From Thermoplasmata archaeon (GTDB lineage Archaea > Thermoplasmatota > Thermoplasmata > Thermoplasmatales > Thermoplasmataceae): a stretch of DNA of 10,293 nucleotides. The number at the start of each line of letters is the position of its first letter. Position 1 is the first letter of the stretch. The notes under the pieces are model-generated. The model made no database searches. It was given only the letters and a program-made list of their open reading frames with translations, and was not told the origin of the DNA. Shown here piece after piece: positions 1 through 5,818 of this stretch. The DNA is taken from contig JAJZOM010000301.1 in NCBI GenBank assembly GCA_021811505.1, positions 1 to 10,293 of the forward strand. The letters run 5' to 3'. A program made the position numbers and the translations under genes.

Positions 1-10
1 GTGAGAAAGG

Positions 11-241
11 ATGAAGATATATTCCGAGAGGTTCCCTATTAAATATCTGATATCAGACAAGGGTGTCTGCCTTGGTGTCGATACCAAGAAGAGGTCCTTT
101 CTGTTCATAATATGTGGAGCAGGCATGATGTTCAGGCAGAGGCCGGTCGGAGACAAGATTGTTGAAAACCTGGATTATGAAATCATGGATATCTACAACC
201 ACGTGTGGTCTGAAACTGGATCAGATCCTGAGGTATTATGA
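11..241 (+). CDS. Small hypothetical protein, 76 aa, coupled to the downstream methyltransferase
   Basis: I do not recognise this family. The reading frame has a stop (TGA) at 2-4, so the ATG at 11 is the first possible start in the window. A purine stretch (GAAAGG) sits directly against the ATG, too close to be a classic ribosome binding site. The protein is mixed in character, with no obvious signal peptide. A short hydrophobic stretch around residues 30-38 contains Cys35, and Cys20 lies upstream. Its stop codon overlaps the start of the next gene in an ATGA arrangement (4 nt), which implies translational coupling and a shared role with the fusion methyltransferase. No catalytic motif is visible. 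It could be a small partner subunit, but that is inference from the overlap only. Confidence 0.6.
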   Translation: MKIYSERFPIKYLISDKGVCLGVDTKKRSFLFIICGAGMMFRQRPVGDKIVENLDYEIMDIYNHVWSETGSDPEVL

Positions 242-1416
242 CAGAATCTTTGAAATACCGGATAACCGGTGAGGATTTGAACGTAGGTTCCCAGTACGTC
301 ACAGTTAATACAGGAGACAGGCCTGTAAGGCTTGCCTATGTATACGAGGCAGACACGCTATACCTGATCTCTTCAGATTTCGACGCACGCTGGCCTTCTC
401 ATCTGCTCAGGGAAAGAAAGGCCGATTTTGTCATAAACAACCAACACCGTTCCGGAGTTCCTGAACTGATTACGTCAGGTGAGGACAGATCCATTGTTCT
501 CGGAAAGTTCATAGCAAAGTATGGAAAGGATTATGTATCAAAATACTTCAATTCGCCTGCAAGATTCCTGAGGATAGTGGCAGGCACTGAACCAGTGAGT
601 GGAGGAGGCAACTATTACAAGTGGCTTGAGGAGGAATTTGACAGCGTCGCTGATGATTATGACAAGCACATATTCGGCAACAGGGTAAATGTTCTTCTCA
701 GGAACCGGTCCCTTAGCAAGATCAGAAAATTCTCGGCAAGGGGGCAGCACATACTTGAGATAGGATGTGGAACGGGAGCAGAGACCCTTGAGTTACTGAG
801 GGACGGGTACGAGGTTTTCGCTATAGACATATCCGGCAGGATGCTGGAAAACTTACAGAGAAAGGCGAGAGATGAAGGCCTGATCGAAAGCCTGGAAACA
901 ATGAAGCTGAGAGCTGCGAATGTCGGGGAACTGCTGGAAACTTCCGGCCGAAAATCGTTTGACATCGGGTACTCCACGTATGGGGCTCTAAACTGCGAAC
1001 CGAACATCGAGAGTGTCCCAAGTGCGTTAAGCATGCTTTTAAAACCAGGGGGTTACTTTATTGCAGGAGTATATAACAAATTCTGCATAGCAGAAATGGC
1101 TAGCAATGCGCTCTCGATGAACAGTTCGCGATTGTTCTGGCGACTGAAGAACCCTATCAGGGAGGGCAGATCCAGATTCTGCATCGATGTCTATTCCTTC
1201 AGCTTCAGGGAATTTATGGGAATTTTCGGAAAATATTTCAGGGCTCTTGAAACTGAAGGTGTACCGGTAATTCTACCCCCATCGAATTTCAGGCACCTGT
1301 TGGGCCTGCTTGAGCTGCGATTTGAAATGCTTGATGCAGTCGACCGGAGAATTTCCGGGATCTGGCCCTTGAAGTATCTTGGAGACCATTTCCTTACAGT
1401 GCTTCAGAATAAATAG
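238..1416 (+). CDS. Fusion protein: N-terminal flavin/F420-reductase-like split-barrel domain plus class I SAM-dependent methyltransferase
   Basis: The C-terminal part (about residues 130-392) is a class I SAM methyltransferase. It has the glycine-rich SAM loop LEIGCGTG at 173-180, an acidic residue ending strand 2 (Asp197 in FAIDIS), and LLKPGG at 267-272 before strand 5. The preceding EFDSVADDYD helix at 133-142 is typical of the UbiE/Methyltransf_11 group. Residues 1-120 are separate from this. The order of short strands, an RWPSHLL helix start near 51, and a terminal helix ending near a KYFNSP motif resemble the Ddn/PNPOx-like split beta-barrel that binds F420 or FMN. That assignment is by pattern only. 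The ORF begins inside the stop of the 76-aa gene. It ends 31 bp before the convergent methyltransferase, in a spacer with a short T-run (CCTTTTTA). Methylation substrate unknown. Confidence 0.8.
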   Translation: MTESLKYRITGEDLNVGSQYVTVNTGDRPVRLAYVYEADTLYLISSDFDARWPSHLLRERKADFVINNQHRSGVPELITSGEDRSIVLGKFIAKYGKDYVSKYFNSPARFLRIVAGTEPVSGGGNYYKWLEEEFDSVADDYDKHIFGNRVNVLLRNRSLSKIRKFSARGQHILEIGCGTGAETLELLRDGYEVFAIDISGRMLENLQRKARDEGLIESLETMKLRAANVGELLETSGRKSFDIGYSTYGALNCEPNIESVPSALSMLLKPGGYFIAGVYNKFCIAEMASNALSMNSSRLFWRLKNPIREGRSRFCIDVYSFSFREFMGIFGKYFRALETEGVPVILPPSNFRHLLGLLELRFEMLDAVDRRISGIWPLKYLGDHFLTVLQNK

Positions 1417-1447
1417 GTGTGTATGCCTTTTTACGTGTGTCATCCGG

Positions 1448-2314
1448 TCACACATATATGACGCCGTTCCTGATTTCGAAATTATGCCCACAATTGTGGC
1501 AGTTCGTTACCTGACCAGAATGAAGAAAATCGGCGGGGACCGGTTCATGGCAATCAGGGCAAGCCATAATTTCCTCATCGCTCCTGATTGCATCAGGATG
1601 TTCTCCAACTTTCTGTATGAAAATGAAGACGTGTGGGATCAGGCCCAGAATGTCCGGCAGAACCGAAAGTTTCACGAATAATTTCGCAGGAAGCGAGACA
1701 AAAAAGCTATAATCCTCAAGGCCGCAGGATCTGGCGGATACAGTCCTGAAACCTGCTGCCGCTGATATTTCTTTGAAATATGACACTGAATAAAATGATT
1801 CTTCGAAGTTCGAGTTCAGTACCCTGTGTGCATGCCTTGACTTCGGTCCAGTGGACTTCCCCTTATACTTTATTCTGTCAACGATAGTTGCAACTGATCC
1901 CGTGTGGAAGAAGCTAACTATTGCGGATCCGCCGGGCTTCAGAACTCGTGCAAACTCCCCAAGCGCCATTTCTGGGTTCTGAAGGAAATTGAAGACCCTG
2001 ATCATCACGATTGTGTCCAGGCTTCCGTCCAGGAATGGCATATTGTAAAGATCACCGCCTATCCTGATCAGATTGTTTGCTCCCGGAGGAGGACTGATTT
2101 GTTCCAGGAAAGAAGGGGTGACATCCAGCGCATAGTATCGCCTGAACTTTCCTGCCAGCGCCCATGTAATTCTTCCATTTCCTGCCCCTATTTCCAGGAC
2201 TTTCTTCTCGGGGGACTGATCAATCATAGACAGTATAACCTCCCTCTCAACCATGGTTACCTTTTCGCGCCCCTTCCAGAGCTTTTCAAAGTCCAGCAAC
2301 GAGAAATCATTCAT
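1448..2314 (-). CDS. Class I SAM-dependent methyltransferase with C-terminal zinc ribbon
   Basis: This is a 288-residue protein. Residues 38-48 carry the SAM-binding loop (LEIGAGNGR) and Asp64 ends strand 2 (ALDV). Asp88 lies in a GGDLYNMPF segment of the Methyltransf_11 type, and LKPGG at 125-129 precedes strand 5. The last 40 residues form a separate four-cysteine zinc ribbon: Cys252-x2-Cys255 and Cys272-x2-Cys275, followed by FEIRNGVIYV. That tail resembles Trm112-like/UPF0434 ribbons, which often precede or activate methyltransferases; here it is at the C-terminus. The ATG at 2314 has a TATA-like box 24 bp upstream and a weak GTGAG about 6-10 bp upstream. The gene converges on the fusion methyltransferase and diverges from the nucleotidyltransferase operon. 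Substrate not determined. Confidence 0.85.
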   Translation of the reverse strand: MNDFSLLDFEKLWKGREKVTMVEREVILSMIDQSPEKKVLEIGAGNGRITWALAGKFRRYYALDVTPSFLEQISPPPGANNLIRIGGDLYNMPFLDGSLDTIVMIRVFNFLQNPEMALGEFARVLKPGGSAIVSFFHTGSVATIVDRIKYKGKSTGPKSRHAHRVLNSNFEESFYSVSYFKEISAAAGFRTVSARSCGLEDYSFFVSLPAKLFVKLSVLPDILGLIPHVFIFIQKVGEHPDAIRSDEEIMACPDCHEPVPADFLHSGQVTNCHNCGHNFEIRNGVIYV

Positions 2315-2333
2315 ATGAACTCACTTTACATCC

Positions 2334-2341
2334 GATTATAG
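2334..2341 (-). promoter_or_regulatory. TATA-like box for the zinc-ribbon methyltransferase
   Basis: The minus strand reads CTATAATC, centred about 24 bp upstream of the ATG at 2314. That is the spacing expected for a leaderless archaeal transcript. The box is short, so the call is tentative. Confidence 0.35.
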
Positions 2342-2526
2342 CTTCCTCCATTGCAGGCATAAGCAGTGTGGTCTGTCCTAAAACATTAACCACATCTAAT
2401 GAATGTAAGAAGGTTTTTTACTATATTATTCTTCGGGAAGACGCCACTGGCGTAAAACAGATTGCTTCCATACTTCCCGTTTGTGACTGGAGATGTGGAA
2501 CATTTATCATTTCAGATATCAGATAA

Positions 2527-2535
2527 TATTAATTA
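2527..2535 (+). promoter_or_regulatory. TATA-like box for the nucleotidyltransferase-glycosyltransferase operon
   Basis: TATTAATTA is centred about 27 bp upstream of the ATG at 2558, with no Shine-Dalgarno sequence between. This fits a leaderless mRNA. The same TTAATTA core appears in the box in front of the 7486-start operon. Confidence 0.45.
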
Positions 2536-2557
2536 CTTATTTTGATTAATTACAACA

Positions 2558-3262
2558 ATGGATACCTTTTCATTGCATGTTTCTTCTTCTCGCGGAGCCG
2601 TGGAAATGTGCCGTACGGAAATAAAACTGCAAGCGAGGAGGAAGAAGCTTGAGGAGGCAAACGAATTTGTGCACTCCATGTTATCCGGAGATGTTCTCTT
2701 TGCTGGCGTGTCAGGATCGGTTTCATACATCCCAGAGCCTGATGACGACATCGATATTTTCCTCATAGTAAAGACCAACAGGTTATGGAAAGAGCTTCTC
2801 AAGTCCTTCGTAGTCCGCAGGCTGAGTGGAAACAGTGACGTGTGCCTGTGCCTGGCCTTTGACGATGAATATGCCCTGCATTATTACAGGCATGAAATAT
2901 CAGGACTTGCTGTGAAGGATTCGATCAATGTTGTAAGCATATTTGGAGATGAATATTACTCAAGGATCCTGCACTCATCACCGGCCGTAATGGCACATTA
3001 CCCGCCCATGAAAACGAGCCTTTCTGCAGATCTTGCCGATATGAATGAGAGCAACTCGTGGGCATCATCTCTTATTAACGTCATCTTTTTTGTAATTGGC
3101 TCCAGCTGGCTTTACCTCAAGCAGCTTTATGTTAACAAAATGCTGGACAGGCAGGGCAGAACCTCCGAAAGATTCAGAACAGTAGCAGGACTGCACAGGT
3201 TTTATTTGGAGACTGAAAAATATCGTGAACTGGACAGAAAATACAGGGAGAGATCGGAATAA
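2558..3262 (+). CDS. Nucleotidyltransferase-fold protein, 234 aa
   Basis: The best signature is the nucleotidyltransferase superfamily pattern G-S followed by D-x-D. Gly53-Ser54 lie at the end of a hydrophobic strand (LFAGVSGSVSY), and Asp64 and Asp66 lie in the next strand (DDDIDIFLIV). This is the metal- and NTP-binding core of the DNA polymerase beta-like fold. A third carboxylate may be Asp94 in the following strand, but I cannot be sure. Residues 168-192 are strongly hydrophobic and aromatic, so the protein may have a buried or membrane-associated helix. The C-terminus is highly charged. The ATG is preceded by a TATA-like box at leaderless spacing. The stop overlaps the next start (TAATG), so the product is made together with the family 2 glycosyltransferase. 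The substrate is unknown; a role in preparing or modifying a glycan is inference from the neighbour. Confidence 0.7.
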   Translation: MDTFSLHVSSSRGAVEMCRTEIKLQARRKKLEEANEFVHSMLSGDVLFAGVSGSVSYIPEPDDDIDIFLIVKTNRLWKELLKSFVVRRLSGNSDVCLCLAFDDEYALHYYRHEISGLAVKDSINVVSIFGDEYYSRILHSSPAVMAHYPPMKTSLSADLADMNESNSWASSLINVIFFVIGSSWLYLKQLYVNKMLDRQGRTSERFRTVAGLHRFYLETEKYRELDRKYRERSE

Positions 3263-4131
3263 TGACGGCCTCAACCGCAATCATCACAAGCTTTGACGAT
3301 GGGTTATCCCTCAGAAGACTGCTTGACAGCGTGATACAATCGAATGTGGACCAGATCGTTCTCATGTACGGAGGGGAGAGGACGGACAGGGACTACCTGA
3401 ATGCATTACAAGATGACAGGCTGATTTACGAGGAGGAGAAGGAAAGGCTTGGAAAGAGCGAATCCCTGAACAGGTCGTTCAAGTATGCTCTGGGAGACCT
3501 GGTTTTTATCGTGTCAGGGGACATATCCGTAGAGAACAATGTCTTTGATCGTTGTGCAGGTGCATTCTCTGATGATATAGGCGTAATCGTGCCTCACGTC
3601 ATCCCGGCACCCATGGGCGGAATCCATGGAAAGATTGGAAGAGTTCTGTGGAAACTTCACGATTGCGAACTCCATTACATGTCAGCCAGGAATATAAACG
3701 CCCATGGCGGTGAATTCGTTGCCATAAGGAAGAAGCTTCTGTCCGACCTGCCCAAGATTGTAAATGACGATGCATACCTGTGTATGAGTGCCAGGAACAG
3801 TGGTTACAGGGTGGTTTACAGGGAAGACATCCTTGTTACCAATGAACTGCCCGGAACTCTTCTCGATCTTTTTGTACAGAGGATCAGGATAAACTTCGGC
3901 CATCAGGAACTTCTTAAAATGAAGCTTGATCCCCTGGTAATGACAACCCTCATCAGGACCGACCGCAGGACATTTTTTTCCATAATGACAACGTTCCTGA
4001 AGAGATACCCGGAAGAAATCTTAATACTGCCTCTTGTGTGCTTCATGGAGAGCCTTGCCCTGCTGGTGGCCTGGCATCACGCCAGGAAGGGAAAATCATA
4101 CCACAAATGGCCCATAGCAACCAGAAGCTGA
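3262..4131 (+). CDS. Family 2 glycosyltransferase (GT-A fold), 289 aa
   Basis: The N-terminus (AIITSFDDGLSLRRLLDSV) is the usual nucleotide-sugar-binding start of family 2 glycosyltransferases. A SGD motif at residues 85-87 stands where the metal-binding DxD is found. LGKSESLNRSFKYALGD (63-79) is the typical GT2 helix before it. The acceptor-side motif is N-D-D at 168-170, and QRIRIN at 206-211 matches the (Q/R)xxR part of the QxxRW motif but lacks the Trp. A hydrophobic stretch at about 252-271 suggests membrane attachment at the C-terminus. The start overlaps the preceding stop by one base, implying coupled translation with the nucleotidyltransferase. The product probably transfers a sugar to a lipid, polymer or protein at the cytoplasmic face of the membrane; donor and acceptor cannot be read from sequence. 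Confidence 0.85.
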   Translation: MTASTAIITSFDDGLSLRRLLDSVIQSNVDQIVLMYGGERTDRDYLNALQDDRLIYEEEKERLGKSESLNRSFKYALGDLVFIVSGDISVENNVFDRCAGAFSDDIGVIVPHVIPAPMGGIHGKIGRVLWKLHDCELHYMSARNINAHGGEFVAIRKKLLSDLPKIVNDDAYLCMSARNSGYRVVYREDILVTNELPGTLLDLFVQRIRINFGHQELLKMKLDPLVMTTLIRTDRRTFFSIMTTFLKRYPEEILILPLVCFMESLALLVAWHHARKGKSYHKWPIATRS

Positions 4132-4172
4132 CGATATAAAGCGAAGATTTCTTTCGTTACGTGGGGAGGGGA

Positions 4173-4652
4173 TCAGCTTGGCATTTTCCGGTAAACGTAA
4201 AGCCCAACTCCTATTGCAATAATATATATTGCAAAGAGAAGGTCATACATGCCCGGAATGTATGGTAGAGCGCCATTGAATTTTGTCACGCCAAACAGGT
4301 ATTGCGCAAAGCTTCCAGCTGAAAGGCCCACGTTCAGCATGCCGTAGGTCGCTATGTCAGCTATCTGGAAGATTGCCATGAAAACTCCCCAGCCTACACC
4401 CACACCAACCATGGATCTTTTTCTGACTGTAAGCAGCACAATGAATGCTATGATGTCAACTAACCCGGTGGCAAGCAGCCCGTACCAGTGGATGAAATAT
4501 TTGGGTACTGTCCCGAAATCTGTCTGCAGATTTTGGTCCGTGAATAATATTACGATGGTTATGACAAACTGGATAAGAAACAGCAGAGAAAAGTATGCAG
4601 GTAGTCTGCCTGACCCAGTAGTTCTGTTCTTCTTGCTTTCACTTGTATCCAT
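4173..4652 (-). CDS. Four-helix integral membrane protein, unknown function, 159 aa
   Basis: Four hydrophobic segments are clear, at about residues 20-38, 56-76, 83-105 and 136-154. A charged cytosolic-looking N-terminus (SESKKNR) and a short basic C-terminus (YRKMPS) suggest both ends lie inside. The loop between helices 1 and 2 contains an H55-W56 pair at the start of helix 2. I recognise no catalytic motif. The ATG at 4652 has a good TATA-like box 26 bp upstream and no Shine-Dalgarno sequence, so it is probably a single leaderless gene. It converges on the glycosyltransferase, 41 bp away, in a spacer with an imperfect GCGAAG/CTTTCG inverted repeat that could help end transcription. In length and helix layout it resembles the membrane protein encoded at 7007-7486, though I cannot show homology. 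Confidence 0.75.
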   Translation of the reverse strand: MDTSESKKNRTTGSGRLPAYFSLLFLIQFVITIVILFTDQNLQTDFGTVPKYFIHWYGLLATGLVDIIAFIVLLTVRKRSMVGVGVGWGVFMAIFQIADIATYGMLNVGLSAGSFAQYLFGVTKFNGALPYIPGMYDLLFAIYIIAIGVGLYVYRKMPS

Positions 4653-4673
4653 GATTGCAATTAATAATTGATA

Positions 4674-4682
4674 CTATTTAAG
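4674..4682 (-). promoter_or_regulatory. TATA box for the 4173-4652 membrane protein
   Basis: The minus strand reads CTTAAATAG, centred 26 bp upstream of the ATG at 4652, with an A/T-rich spacer and no ribosome binding site. This is a good match to an archaeal leaderless promoter. Confidence 0.6.
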
Positions 4683-4732
4683 TTTATCTCAATAAACGAT
4701 TGCAGGAATGCGGATGTCGAACCATGGCTCAA

Positions 4733-5376
4733 TCATGGCAATTTCAGGAGCGTTTTCTCAATTCCCACTAATGTAACCAGAACGCACCACTTTTGCCACC
4801 ACGAAATCCCTTTCAGAGCTTCCGGCATGGCCTTCTGCTTTTTATTTCTATTTGGCTCCCTGAGGTACCTATCCTGGTCCTCCATCACGTGGATATTCTC
4901 CATCTCCGGGATCATCCCCAAAGGGAGTGTTTCTTCAAAAGCCCGGATGATTCCATTCCCCTCAGCGGTGTAGAATGGATGATCAGGACAGGGAAAAGAC
5001 AAAGAGAGTACCGCTGATAGTCGATTCCTTATGGTTCCTCATAAGGAATATGTCCATGTTCGTTTTGAGAGAGCGTAAAGCCTTCCCCATGGCATCCTCT
5101 GTCTGTATATACTCAGGCACTCCAAACCTGAATAATCGCCCTTGCATACCGGAGGGAATCTTCCAGGCTGAATTCCACACCCTGGCAGAATATTGGATTT
5201 CCCTGGTGCAGGATCGCATTGTGAGATCGATCCACGGTCTCCTATGCCTTTGAAAATATGGACCTGGCCCCATTGCCCACTATGGATTCAGTATTGATAT
5301 ACCTCATGCCGTCCAGAAATGTTGGGTTGTCCAGGGAGAAGAAGCCACAATCAGGAAGGCAGTGATCAATGTCCAT
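4733..5376 (-). pseudogene. Decayed coding sequence spread over three frames, family not identified
   Basis: No intact gene fills the roughly 770 bp between dsrE and the 4173-4652 gene, but the minus strand reads like a broken protein. From an ATG at 5376 one frame gives a normal-looking sequence (for example FFSLDNPTFLDGMRYINTES). It meets an in-frame TAG at 5242-5244 and then continues plausibly (GVEFSLEDSLRYARAIIQV) to a TGA at 5113-5115. A second frame takes over (VPEYIQTEDAMGKALRSL) to a TGA at 4983-4985. A third frame then gives IIRAFEETLPLGMIPEMEN and a hydrophobic C-terminal segment ending at 4733. Joined, these would make about 214 residues. I do not recognise the family. Two frameshifts and one nonsense mutation would explain it; chance open frames remain possible. 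Confidence 0.4.
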
Positions 5377-5419
5377 TTCAACCCAATACAAAAATAACAC
5401 CACAGTTTTTGGATTTGGT

Positions 5420-5776
5420 TCAGAAAACAAGAACCTTCGAGGCCCACAAAGTCCAGTCACTGAGCTGATCCATAGATCCTCGGCTTATTCCATCGACCAG
5501 CTCCTCATCCTTCATTCCTCTAGCATCCATGCAGGTTCCGCAGGCACTGATCTTCACCCCCCGCGTTGCCAAACCTTTCAACATTGTCTCTAAATTATAA
5601 TAACCCTCTGTCACCTTCTGCGATCTTTTCGCTGTCAGAACAGAATCACCGAAAAGAAAAATGTGTATCCTATCGCTATCCTGTTTCTTTGCAATAGACA
5701 GTGCCAGACGAAGTGCATTATATGTCTTTTCAGAGCCATATGGCGGATCATTCAAAATAAATAATGTCTCGTTCAT
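5420..5776 (-). CDS. DsrE/YchN-family sulfur-relay protein, 118 aa
   Basis: The protein has the length and motif order of the DsrE-like (YchN, COG1553) fold. It opens with MNETLFILNDPPYGSEKTYNA, has a central FLFGDSV strand, a GYYNLETML helix, and the hallmark GVKISACGTCMDARG segment with Cys79 and Cys82. It ends with SDWTLWASKVLVF, a typical C-terminal helix and strand. Family members carry persulfide sulfur on a conserved cysteine and usually work as multimers in the cytoplasm. The gene lies 42 bp downstream of the SQR-like gene on the same strand, so it probably accepts sulfur produced by sulfide oxidation. A GTGAT about 6-11 bp before the ATG is a weak ribosome binding site, and no separate promoter is obvious. 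The immediate partner for sulfur transfer is not present in the window. Confidence 0.85.
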   Translation of the reverse strand: MNETLFILNDPPYGSEKTYNALRLALSIAKKQDSDRIHIFLFGDSVLTAKRSQKVTEGYYNLETMLKGLATRGVKISACGTCMDARGMKDEELVDGISRGSMDQLSDWTLWASKVLVF

Positions 5777-5818
5777 TCTACATCACTACCGCAGTCTGAC
5801 GCTTCAGTTCGGGAAACA

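Larger units (their letters stand above)
2315..2557. other. Divergent intergenic region with nested inverted repeat
   Basis: This 243-bp spacer separates the minus-strand methyltransferase from the plus-strand nucleotidyltransferase operon, and I see no coding sequence in it. It contains a 7-bp inverted repeat, CGGGAAG at 2434-2440 and CTTCCCG at 2473-2479. Nested in this is a 5-bp hairpin with a 3-base loop (ACGCC 2441-2445, GGCGT 2449-2453). A T-rich stretch (GGTTTTTTA) lies at about 2413-2421. The structure could be an operator, a small structured RNA or a relic of a mobile element; the sequence alone does not decide. Confidence 0.4.

Noticed and set aside
657..1034. Long minus-strand open frame of 125 codons inside the fusion methyltransferase
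   Set aside because: It lies opposite clear methyltransferase motifs, and its own translation shows no domain or sensible composition; it is a shadow frame.
1417..1447. Bidirectional terminator between the convergent methyltransferases
   Set aside because: There is only a short T-run and no clear stem, so I mention it in the gene entry but do not call it.
1904..2341. 145-codon plus-strand frame opposite the zinc-ribbon methyltransferase
   Set aside because: The minus strand carries the SAM-binding motifs and the promoter-like box. The plus-strand product looks like antisense noise.
4733..5002. Possible SpoIIE/PP2C phosphatase fragment from the LPLGMIPEMEN phrase
   Set aside because: Only one short phrase resembles that family, and the expected metal-binding aspartates are absent, so I left the decayed gene unnamed.
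4983..5273. Possible class II aldolase fragment from the IFLMRNH phrase
   Set aside because: The following glycine of the RNHG motif is missing and the preceding zinc-binding histidines are not seen.
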